NCBI RefSeq assembly: GCF_035046505.1
Contig: NC_089826.1
Location: 7,668,254 to 7,732,253 of the forward strand
DNA from: Tiliqua scincoides
Lineage: Eukaryota; Chordata; Lepidosauria; Squamata; Scincidae
DNA: 64,000 bases
Reading direction: 5' to 3'
Part shown: positions 54,789 through 64,000 of the stretch, piece by piece
How the letters are laid out: each line of letters begins with the position of its first letter
Position numbering within the stretch: position 1 is the first letter of the stretch
Program-made: the position numbers and the translations under genes
The notes under the pieces: generated by a model
What the model saw: only the letters and a program-made list of their open reading frames with translations
Told to the model about the DNA's origin: nothing
The model's database searches: none

Positions 54789-54960
54789 AGCCCAATTCTA
54801 TCCAGTTTTCCAGAGCCAGTGCAGCCATGCATATGGGGCATGCACTGCATCCTGTGGTGGGGAGACAGAAGCCTAATCAAGGTATGGGAACATTTGTTCC
54901 CTTACCTTGGGGCTGCATTGTGGTTGCACCAGTGCTGGTAAGTTGGATAAGGTTGGGCCC
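54789..54960. repeat. palindromic element (AGCCCAATTCTATCC ends)
   Basis: The left end agcccaattctatccagttt and the right end agttggataaggttgggcc are inverted. The middle tatgggaacatttgttccc ttacctt is shared with 61266-61392. Confidence 0.6.
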
Positions 54961-55334
54961 TAACTGCGTTGCTTTTTGGTCCTGGAAAGAAGAGGTGAAA
55001 TTATGGATTTTACAAGTAGATAATTGAAAATTGATACAGAGAAAATCTTGTTGAGAATAAAATAAAGAATTGACAAAAAATTGGAGAGGAATAAAAAATT
55101 TTTAGAACAATTTTTAAGAAAGTATTTTAGAAATAAGAGTGTTTAAGATATATGATACTTAATATGTTTAATGACTATTAATATTTTGTAGAAGAACAAA
55201 GTAACTTAGATTTAGTGCTCAGCACTTGCTATATAACTTTAAATGTACGTCTTCAGTATTTGTTTGTATGTTGTAGGGTATGTAACTGTGTTGTAAGTTT
55301 AAGGGTTTGTGTTTGTTAATTTTAGTTGTCTTAC

Positions 55335-55422
55335 AACCCAGTCCTATCCACACTTTCCAGGGAGTAAGCGCCATTGACTTTAATGAGACTTACTTCTGAG
55401 TAGACATGCACAGGATTGGGTT
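55335..55422. repeat. ~90-bp palindromic repeat (AGCCCAATCCTA family)
   Basis: Ends aacccagtcctatccacac and gacatgcacaggattgggtt. Confidence 0.75.
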
Positions 55423-55599
55423 CATAATAAATAAATGAATGAATTTTTTAAAAAAGAAGAGGTGAAATTTGTAGTGATTCCTGCTTGCCAGTCTGCAGCT
55501 TTCTGAGATACTAAATGGTTTGGCAAGAGAGAGATGAGGCAAATTCTATGAACAGAGTACTCTACAAGTTAAGGACCTGAGGATACATTCTCTTGAGCT

Positions 55600-56241
55600 C
55601 ACTGGTACTCAAACTTCCCGGGAGTTTATCCCCGAGATAAGTCTTTGTGGGAGAGGGGGAAGATAGTGACACAATCCCCAGGATCACACCGCTGTGGGGG
55701 AAGGGGGGCTATTTTTAACCTTCTGTTGGGGTGCAGGGAGCCCCTCTGCAGGGCTCCCCACAGCTTGTAAAAAGGGAAAGTTGCGATAGTGACCCACATC
55801 CCCCTGCCCCACCCCTTAAAGCAGGCGTCTCCAAACCCCGGCCCGGGGGCCAGACGCTGCCCGCGGTGAGCCTGTATCCAGCCCGTGGCCAGCCTCTGAT
55901 CCCCTGAGAGCCTCTGGCCCAGTTGACCAAACACAACCAGAGTTGTGCTTGTGGGGTGGGGGGAACGGGGGTCCATTTAAGTGTGCGCTTTATTTCTTGG
56001 GCTGTGTTTGCTCTTGGAGAAGTCCTGGACATTGGAGCCCATTCATTGATTCATTCATCTAAGTTCCATCTCTAATGTGTTCATTTAAATTTTATATTTA
56101 ATTTTTTTTTCCGGTCCTTGACACTGCTCCAGATATTTGATGTGGCCCTTTGGCCAAAAAGTTGAGACCCTTGCCCTTAAAGGGAAACAGGCAAGGGTTC
56201 TCAGGTTGGTGGGTCACGACCCAATGGTTTGAGGACCACTG
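55600..56241. mobile_element. hAT-like element containing another hAT-like element
   Basis: Ends cactggtactcaaac and gtttgaggaccactg. Flanks cttgagct (55592-55599) and cttgacct (56242-56249) match at 7 of 8. It is split by the insertion at 55822-56174. Confidence 0.72.
55822..56174. mobile_element. nested hAT-like element (CAGGCGTCTCCAAAC ends)
   Basis: 8-9 bp duplication (C)CCTTAAAG on both sides (to 55821 and from 56174). Inverted ends caggcgtctccaaac and aagttgagacccttg. Same family as 17936-18273. Confidence 0.8.
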
Positions 56242-56249
56242 CTTGACCT

Positions 56250-57190
56250 CCTACCACCCCATCTCATGCCTCTGCCCCTAATTCTGTCCTGTCCTGCTCC
56301 ACGCATCCCCTGCCAAGGTGGAGGCAGGTGGGTGGGCTCCATGGAAACCTGAGCTCTGGCTAACTGCCTTCTCTTCTGCCAGGCCAGGATGGGCCAAAGG
56401 CTGGACCACCAAGTCAGCATCCTCAACGTACGTGATGCTCTGGCCTTGTGGCTGCCAAGGGACTGCCTAGGGCTCCCTGGCTGGCCTGTGTGGCTCCAGA
56501 ATAAGTGGCCACCTGTCAAAATAGGGTCAAGTGGCAGCAGGGAGCCAGGTGTGTTGGGAGGCCAGGTGTGGGGAAGGCAGGTGTGTTGATCCAGGCTGGC
56601 CTGGGCAGGAGGTAGGCCCCAGGCCTGCTCAGACATGCCTGCTCCCAAAGGGCCCAGCCCGCCCATCTCACCTGCTGCTCTGCCCTCTGCCCACCTCTCC
56701 CAGTGACTCACCTGAGACAGAGCCAGCACAGGAAGGAAGTAGAGTTCACACCTGGGCAGGTGGCCCAGGGGACCACAGCAGCCTCTGCTGGTGGGAGGGG
56801 GCATTGCAGAAGGTGCTGTCGGCTTCTGGGCCTGCTGTGGTTTGAAAACGTTTTGGCGCCAGCTGGAGGTAGGCTGGTTGGGTAAGCAGGAGGCCAGAAG
56901 ACCAGGTTGGAAGATGAATAGGAGAGAAAGCTGCAGGAAGGAAGATTGGGGGGGACTGGGGAGCAGAGACAGGCTGCAGGGAGGACCAGGCTTGGCTTAA
57001 GGGAGGCCTGGCAGAGGGGAAAACAGCTAAGGGCATGATGGGAGCTACTCACCTGAGTCATCTCCTAGCCTGGGGTGGATCAAGGGGCTGTCCCAAAACT
57101 TGCAGCTAAGCTTGCCCTGCCACACACCTGGGGGAGACTGTCAGCCGCCAGGTGTCATGGGGCTCTGTGATAATATTGCAGGCCTTTCCC
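56250..57190. other. GC-richer intergenic stretch, nothing recognised
   Basis: Long minus-strand frames (for example 196 codons at 56214-56804) are Pro/Gly/Trp-rich, show no family pattern, and partly arise from the hAT end and low complexity. No gene is supported. Confidence 0.35.
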
Positions 57191-57275
57191 CATAAAAACA
57201 TAAGAAGAGCCCTGCTGGATCAGGCCAAAGGTCCATCTAGTACAGCTTCTCACAGTGGCCCACCAGATGTCTCCT
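57190..57275 (-). mobile_element. CR1 3' fragment
   Basis: The segment cataaaaacataagaagagc cctgctggatcaggccaaag gtccatctagtacagc. Followed at 57330-57372 by a hAT-like end (ttgggaaccactgct). Confidence 0.7.
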
Positions 57276-58008
57276 GATGTTGCTGTCTTCATCCCCTCCC
57301 TGCCCCTTAAAGGAAAGGGAAAAGTGTTTCCCTGGCTGGTGGGTCTTGACCCACCAAATTGGGAACCACTGCTACGGCAGTGGCGTCTTACCGGCCCCCC
57401 AAAAGTGTAGGGAGGAAAAAGTGGAGGGAGGAAAAAAGGTGGACCTGAGACTACTGCTATTCTGGGGAACAGGTAGAAGTTTGAACCACAGATTCTGCTC
57501 CAATTTTCTGTTGTGTGTGGTTGGCAAAGATAGAGGTTTTCCAACTACTAATTGATTTATCTGTGTAATGAAGTTAACAGCCCAGTCCTATCCCCTGCAA
57601 CACTACAGCATGTAGATGTGCCAATACATTGCACACTATGGTGGAGCAGGGTGACCAGAAGGCCAAGGGGAGGCTAGTAAAAAAGTTCTTTACTTACGCA
57701 TTGATAGGCCTTCTGTCCGATGGGTCTTCTCAGGCCTACATCTACTACGTAGCTGGCGTAAATATGAGAAAATGAAGGGGTTGCGGCAGATTGGAAAATG
57801 AGGGATAGGATCCAACATGAGCTTTTGCCACAGATCCCACCCGTGGCCCACCACTACCTCACCTGGGCAGCAGTGTGTCTGGGCAACTCTGGTGCATACA
57901 GTGTCGCTGCCCATTTCCCCAATGGCAACATGGCTTCTGAGCCATTGCAATGGGGTTTATGGCAGCAGACCACATTCGCTTGGGCCATGAGTAGGTAATG
58001 CCTCATTC

Positions 58009-58102
58009 AGGCTACAATCCAATAAACGCTGATATTGGAGTAAGACCTAAAGAACTCAATGGAGCTTACTTCTGAGTAGACATACATGCATAGGATTGCA
58101 CT
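58009..58102. repeat. ~90-bp palindromic repeat (AGCCCAATCCTA family)
   Basis: Begins aggctacaatccaataaacg and ends catacatgcataggattgca. Confidence 0.65.
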
Positions 58103-58204
58103 ATAATAAAGTACAATGCAACTCCCTGTGTGACAATGCAGTGGCCCCCAGGGGGATTTTCAGCATCTAGAGGCCTTTTCAGGGTAAGCCCATGCCAGCC
58201 CACT

Positions 58205-58560
58205 GAATTTAATAATAATAATAATAGGTATTTATATACCGCCTTTCTTGGTCTTTATTCAAGACTTTATTCAAGGCGGTTTACATAGGCAGGCTTTATT
58301 TAAATCCCTTATTAAACAGGGATTTTTACAATTGAAAGAAGGTTCTTTCTTTCAAGAACCACTACATTCAGGTGTTTCATTCCGATCTGGCTTCACATTC
58401 TGGCCTCCATCCTCCCACGCTCAGAGCAGATGGAATTGCTTGGCTTCAGCTTGTCAGCTGCTCCAAGGTCGCACGGTGCCGGTGGCCTCGAACTGGCGAC
58501 CTTGTGGATGTTATCTTCAGGCAGACGGAGGCTCTACCCTCTAGACCAGACCTCCTGCCC
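58205..58560 (-). mobile_element. tRNA-derived SINE with L2-like 3' tail
   Basis: The minus strand starts with a tRNA-like head: box A-like tggtctagagggtagagcc and box B-like ggtcgccagttcgaggcc. It ends agaaaggcggtatataaata then (cctattattatt). The head is too degraded for a tRNA gene and the tail is LINE-like. Confidence 0.72.
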
Positions 58561-58569
58561 CAGCTCTAT

Positions 58570-61260
58570 TTACTCAGACCTGCACCAGCTCTATTACTGC
58601 CACAAGTCTTTAAAGTCAAAAAAAAAGAATGAAAATGGCTTGAGAAAGGTGCCAATTAAATTAAAAATTTAATGTTAAAACAAGAGGGAGAACAGTAATT
58701 TAAAGTAGTTTATGTGCATTTATGTGCAGATATTTTCAAATTGGCACCTGACTGATCCACTCTTTGTAAATTACATATGTACTTTGCTGTTCCTGCAGGT
58801 GCAGCCCCCCCCCCTTTATAAGAAAGAAGCTCTTATCTGCAAGAAAGAATGGTATCAGAGAGTGACATTCTCTGCTGTCAGATTCTGATAGGCAACGAAG
58901 AGGTCAAGACTATGGCCGCACACTCTCTGCAGCCACAGAAAGGGCTGCTTGATTTGGCACAGAGCCTGGAAGAAGCATTGTGAGAAGCCATGGAAGGAAA
59001 GATAAGAGACAGAACTCCTTCCATGTACCACCTGCAACAGTGTCAAAAGGCCACAGATGAAAGGTTCGGGTGCGAACAGAAATCCCCCACAAACAGTGCC
59101 TAGTCTGATCCTGGGAAACATGGATTGCACCTACCTGTGGCAGACACCTGAGGGGTTGATGCCTCGTGCAAAGCGAGTCTCTCTTTGCTATACCAGTTGT
59201 GGTGAACTGGCTTGTGTGCTGACCTACTTGCGCTGCATGCAGAGGGGGAGTAGGGATGACCTTGCTTTGCTCTGGGGGATGTCCAACAGGTCATGCTTCC
59301 CTGTGTCCTTTGCACACTGCACTGTTGAAAGCCAAGAAGGACTCCTGAGGTGCAGGACCGTTGAGATTTGAGCTGGCAGCCCACCACCCCTCCCTTTGGC
59401 TGCTGCTGTAACCTAGGCAACAAACTCCACCTCTGATAGTAGCTGCTGTGTGCGTGTGTGTGTGTGTGTGCAAGAACCATGCTGCTTTTGGTGTTTGGTT
59501 TCTCTGGCAGAGTGCTTTTGTTTAAGCTTCTCCACTCTTGCTGTAGTAGGAAATGCAACATTTATACCTTCTCAAGCCTGTCACACTAGTTTTGGAAGAT
59601 ACTTCTCAGCCACTTGTGTTGGCATGCGCCATTATGCACATGGGGGAAAAAAGGCACCATGCGCAGGCTGTTTTTATGAATGTGGGAACAACACATAATT
59701 TTAGAAAACACAGCACCGATCACAGGAACTCTCTTCAGATGAATTGTAAGTGGGGTGACTCAAAGTCACTGTTTTTGAGGGAACTTGGAGATGGAAATGG
59801 AGAAAGAAGCATCCTTTATTTCATGATGGCACATGATAAATGCAAGAACAGAGAGTTATTGACATCACTGAATAATAGAAGTATTAGTGTCAGTTGTGAT
59901 GACACCCTTGTGATGCACGGTCCACTGTCTGCACCCCAGTCCCAAGTCACTTTTCCAAAGATGAACTTCCCTTAGTTGCACTGAACAATTTTGATCATGT
60001 TCTCCCTTGGATTGTGCCCTCACATGTCCATTGCTGATAATGGAGGCAAACAACCTGACAAGGGTAAGGGTGCCAGCCAATTTTGCTGGATGTTACATGT
60101 GTCAGCTGTGGGCTGGAACAGGATGCTGACATCTGGGGGCAGGGCCAGAGCAGTCTATAAGGGGGGAGAAGAGTGGTGGGCCTAGGAATGAGGAAGGAAG
60201 AAACGGGGGAGAAAAAGGAGGTAGAAAAAAGAACAAGAGGATGAAAACAAGCTGGTAGGAGTGGAGGCTGGAGCAAGATGCAACAGAGGCCAACCTAGGA
60301 GGAGGCAAGGGCAGGTGCTGAGAAGTGCCAATATGGTAGCTTGAACCAGAACTGAGGAAGGTTTAGCCCTACAGAGAGAGTTCTCTTGGACTCTTCAATC
60401 CTCCAAGAAGGCCAGCTGGCCTCCACTACAACCCAGGAACCCAGTGTAGGAACCTGTTCTGCATGGACACAGATGTTACAGAAAGAAAAGCAGGGGACAT
60501 CTATAGAAAGGACAAGGAACTCACATGGTAATTGAAGACTGTAAATAAAAGGCCATTATTGGAAAGCAGTAGAGAGCTCTGGGCCTCTTTGAGAGGAAAA
60601 TGGAATTCCAAAGTTCCTGCACTGTAAATTAATCCGCTAGGGGGAATGGGGACCTTGTGGATTTGGCTTTACCCATAAGCCTCCCAAAAGTATCACTTGA
60701 CCACTGGTTCGGGGACCAGCAAAGAGACTATGATGTGGGGCAGTGGCAACAACTGGGGCAACTGGTAGCTCAGCAGGAAGCTCTTATGCTTCCTGTAGCA
60801 AGCCCAGAAGAGAATGGTCCAATACTCATTGAGGTGCAATACTCCTGTGCAATACTCCTGTGCAATACTCATTGAGGTGCAAGAATGGTGCAATACTCCT
60901 GTGACCCACTCCAGAGGCGTCACTCCACCCTACAGCTAGAGAGGTGCTTGGCCAGCAGAGGTCCTTCGTTGCTCAAACGAGTAAACAGAGTCTCAAAGAT
61001 GATCCAGAATTCTACCTTAACACCTTATTCAAACGGGTGGCCACTGGGTCTGCCTAGCCTTTCTCATGATGTTTGGCAGCTCGAACCCCATGTTTAACAG
61101 GAATAACCCAGAAAGCGATAGACACTTTGACCCAGTGCATCTGATACTAAGGGCATACCATGCTTGAAACCCTTGAGAAGGGCAATCATGTGGTCTTGCC
61201 ATACATGGAGATTTAGATATTATGCATAGATGCTGTACAATGGGGGAGGGGCTGTTGGAG
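58570..61260. other. intergenic between CCDC158 and SHROOM3, nothing certain
   Basis: No exon was recognised. There is a short (TG)n near 59447-59470. A GA-rich TATA-like module (gtctataaggggggagaag) lies near 60153. A short tandem of tgcaatactcctg is at 60836-60903. Confidence 0.35.
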
Positions 61261-61265
61261 ACCCA

Positions 61266-61392
61266 GGGCCCAATCCTATCCAGTTTTCCAACACCGATGC
61301 AACCCCAAGGTAAGGGAACAATGTTCCCATACCTTAAGGAGGGCTGTGTGACTGCCTCCCCCCCCACTGGAAAATTGGATAGGATTGGGCCC
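61266..61392. repeat. palindromic MITE (GGGCCCAATCCTATCC ends)
   Basis: The left gggcccaatcctatccagtt ttcc and right ggaaaattggataggattgg gccc are inverted copies; the middle ggtaagggaacaatgttccc is itself palindromic. Confidence 0.78.
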
Positions 61393-61888
61393 CCAGTGTC
61401 TTCATGACAGGTCCGTAAGGGAGATTTCAGATCTTTTCTAAGTTTGGCTGTTTTGGCCATGATCCCCTCTGAATGTTTTCTTCCATGTTTCCTTACGGCT
61501 TGATTTGCATTTCATGGTTTCACCACACAGTGGTGCTGCTGTTTGTTCCTCAAACACTCTGCAGAATTGCAGCAGGAGGAAGGAAATCGGTTTGCATTTC
61601 ATGTAAAAGTTCCGTCACGAAATATATATGAAAGAAAAACAAGAGTAAAAGGCACATCAAATAAACACAAATAAAATCCTAAGTAGTCTAAAATAAGAAA
61701 TACAGTGCAAATGTTATATATCATTCAAAGAAGAGACCAATTCCAAAGCCTGCTTACGATGTGAAAAATATTTTTTAAAAAGTACCTCAGTCTTTTATTC
61801 AGGCTGGTTCCTGGGTCTTCTGGTTTTTTCCTGTTTTGCCTAAAAATACCCTTGAAATAACTTCTTCCCATGTATGTGCGCACAGAAC

Positions 61889-62085
61889 ATTGTTTCTCAA
61901 ACTGTGAACTAAGGGGTCGTGAGCCCATTTCAGGTGGGTCCCCATTCGTTTCAATATTTTATTTTTAATATATTAGACTTAATGCTACCATGATATGAGA
62001 CTGCATTTGGGGAACTGGTACAGACCTGTACTTTGAACAGGCTTTTCTGTAAATGCTTTTAACAAATGATAGTAACAATGATAAC
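61889..62085. mobile_element. hAT-like fragment, 9096 family
   Basis: The segment cattgtttctcaaactgtga, gtgggtccccattcgtttca, ttaatatattagacttaatg matches 36394 onward. The right half is absent. Confidence 0.7.
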
Positions 62086-63215
62086 CAATGATAACAAAAA
62101 AAAAAAGTCTGAAGTCTGTTTTATTTCTTCTCCCAGGATCCCTCTGTGTCTTGATGGTCTCCTGTTGGTTCGTGTGCATCTTATTGGCGACCTACTGTTA
62201 ACAAAAAGGCCCTCCGTAAGACTAGCAGCTTTGGGGGTCTTAACGAATATGGCAACCCCAGTTTGTGCCCAAAAAAGGCAGCTCTCAGGCCAATTCGGTC
62301 TCGCCCCCTCCCTGCACACATACATACACACAAAGCTGAAAACTCTCATTTTGCTACAACAGGCTCCACAACTGAGAGACACAATGGGAAAGTGCTGCAA
62401 AGAGCTAAGCTATCTCCTTAACATTTTTTCAAGGGATTAATTTCACCTGCCTTTCCTGTTTCCCTGGCAAGCTCCCCCTTTATAAATTCAGCAGGGAAAC
62501 CATTTCACGTTTCAAGCCCTAGAGAATCAGTTTTGTTTTTTGGTGTTTTTTTTTTAAAAGAGCTGAGCTTGACTCTTTTTCCCCTGCTACTTTTGACAAG
62601 CCACAAAATTGTGAAGTTAGCAGGAAAGTGACAAGCGAGATGGCAGCCGGGAGAAGATGCTTTCATTCTTTGGGTGCAGTGAACTGAAGGGGAAAGGGCC
62701 ATTGTGATGGTAAACTGCTCGCAGAAGGGAAAGAAAGGGCTGACGATCAATCAAAAATAAAAGTACTGATGTGCATTTAGGGAGTTAGCTGGCCAAAGTG
62801 TTTTTGAATTACTTATTTTGTTTCCTTTTATTGTTTTGTTTTTCTCCCTGTTTATGTGAAGAAGCCACAGGTTGGAAAAGTGGAGAACAGTGAAGCAAAG
62901 GAAAGTATCCTGCATGTGAGAAAATCTGCCCAGGGAGAAAGGCTGCCTGCCTCACCCTGAAACAGCGTCCAAAAAGTTGGTGGTTCTGCTGGAGACATGA
63001 GATGCCGAGATGTGGCTCCGAAGGGCTTCCAGCACCGCATCCTGGGCTTCAGGTCAGAAGGAAAGCATTCTCTCCTGGCAGTCCTCCTAGCAGCCTGTGG
63101 TACTGCAGACTGCGAGATAATTCATCATGGACGTGGGGAATTTTAATCTCCAGCCGTCTTGTCCCCAGACTCCCTCAGTCACTGCTTTTGGCTTCAGAGG
63201 GTGGCTGAGAAGATA

Positions 63216-63386
63216 ATGATGAGGATGTTGGACAACATAAACCCAGGCATTGTTTCTTCTTCAGCATCTACTCCAACCCATAAAGGAAGATACGTCTATT
63301 TGGAGGCTTTGCTACAAGGTGGAGCTCCATGGGGATTTACTCTGAAAGGTGGGCTGGAGCATGGCGAGCCATTACTCATCTCCAAG
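63216..63386 (+). CDS. SHROOM3: SHROOM3 first coding exon (start of PDZ domain)
   Basis: ATG ATG AGG at 63216 opens 57 codons ending ISK at a CCAAG|GTAACC donor. The residues [20 protein letters not shown] and [14 protein letters not shown] are almost the same as human SHROOM3 ([20 protein letters not shown]). They form the first half of the N-terminal PDZ domain with its GFTL carboxylate-binding loop. Shroom3 recruits Rho kinase to apical actin to constrict epithelial cells. The start follows the human MMR N-terminus. The remaining exons lie outside the window. The 5' border of the exon is not determined; gtccccag at about 63161-63168 is a possible acceptor. Confidence 0.93.
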
Positions 63387-63583
63387 GTAACCTTGTTTGT
63401 TTGAATGAAATTTGGGCAGCAAATTGCTGTTACAGTATCATCCAGGTGAAGAGAAGTTCTTCCTTCCAGGTCTGTTCTAGGAAGGAGGGACACTTTCTCT
63501 CCTGATTCATTGGCTTGGCAACTCAGACCTTTGGGGGGTTGTGAGGCAATGGACATCTGGTGCAAAGAATTTTGTGCGAGCCC

Positions 63584-63845
63584 AGTGGCGTCACTAGGGT
63601 TCGTGTCACCTGGTGTGGGATGCCAGTGCATCACCCCCCATGCAGTGGGCGGGGCAACACCCCAGGTAGTGGGCATGGTGATGTACCATCACTCGGCCCC
63701 CCCACTGGTTTTTTGGGCTGTACCTTTTGATAGAATACATTCTGCATGAAATTACACATTGATTGATATATAACATGATGGTATTATTCCTCCAAACTGT
63801 GATTTTGGTCACTAGTGGTGTCACATCCCCCCCCCCGGGTGTCAA
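63584..63845. mobile_element. hAT-like fragment in SHROOM3 intron 1
   Basis: Begins cagtggcgtcactagggttc and ends gtcactagtggtgtcacatc followed by a poly-C run. It shares taacatgatggtattattcc in reverse with 29756-30380. Confidence 0.5.
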
Positions 63846-63846
63846 A

Positions 63847-63930
63847 CACTGGGACCCACTTTTTAGAATGACAATCTGTGCAAGACCCACCAGAAGTGAT
63901 GTCATGGTGGATGTGACATCATCAGGCAAA
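63847..63930. mobile_element. hAT-like end fragment, 9096 family
   Basis: The segment cactgggacccactttttag, gacccaccagaagtgatgtc, gtgacatcatcagg. Confidence 0.65.
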
Positions 63931-64000
63931 TTAAAATAAATAAGCATAAATAATTAAAGTAAAACAAATAATTAAATAAGCAGAAGCCAGCCCTGGTCCA

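Noticed and set aside
56214-56804. 196-codon minus-strand frame as a gene
   Set aside because: Low-complexity composition, begins within a hAT end, no family pattern, no splice partner.
58440-58560. Possible tRNA gene on the minus strand
   Set aside because: The cloverleaf is degraded and the sequence runs into a SINE body and LINE-like tail.
1-64000. CRISPR array, operon or bacterial origin
   Set aside because: No direct-repeat/spacer array; introns, poly(A) signals, CpG island and vertebrate repeats show a vertebrate chromosome.
1-64000. Endogenous retrovirus or other capsid-bearing element
   Set aside because: No protease, integrase, capsid or envelope-like frame and no paired long terminal repeats were recognised; the only reverse transcriptase seen is CR1 (LINE).

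Overview
This is a vertebrate nuclear window, most likely from a squamate reptile (lizard-like). It is intron-rich. It is dense in CR1 and L2-type LINE pieces, tRNA- and 5S-derived SINEs, and many small hAT-like DNA transposons. The gene order STBD1(+) - CCDC158(-) - SHROOM3(+) is the order known from human 4q21. All gene calls come from reading exons and comparing them with remembered human proteins; no search was run.

Layout. Positions 1-1330: a 3' piece of a CR1 LINE with a 105-bp tandem expansion, running into a CpG-rich promoter. Positions 1395-5064: STBD1, two coding exons, about 333 residues, with a membrane anchor, an Atg8-interacting motif (WEMV) and a C-terminal CBM20 starch-binding domain; poly(A) signal at 5514. 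Positions 5.5-13.3 kb: intergenic, mostly repeats. Positions 13.26-50.61 kb: CCDC158 on the minus strand. I can thread 25 coding exons whose splice phases all agree, giving 1189 codons and a stop. Two short exons near the 3' end are tentative. Positions 50.6-63.2 kb: intergenic between the divergent CCDC158 and SHROOM3, with repeats and two unidentified modules. Positions 63216-63386: first coding exon of SHROOM3 (start of the PDZ domain); the rest lies beyond the window.

The most interesting repeat biology is a matched LINE/SINE pair. Six copies of one LINE 3' end (C2HC zinc finger, no poly(A), flanking duplications of 10-12 bp) and two 5S-rRNA-derived SINE copies share the same final ~34 nt, which can fold into a UUCG-capped hairpin. 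A second pair may exist: a tRNA-headed SINE with an L2-like tail. One CCDC158 exon has its 3' splice-site pyrimidine tract made almost entirely of a (CT)n microsatellite.

How the genes work together: STBD1 tethers glycogen to membranes and autophagy proteins, SHROOM3 drives actin-based apical constriction, and CCDC158 is a little-known coiled-coil protein. Their adjacency is conserved synteny, not an operon-like pathway. STBD1 and CCDC158 are convergent; CCDC158 and SHROOM3 are divergent.
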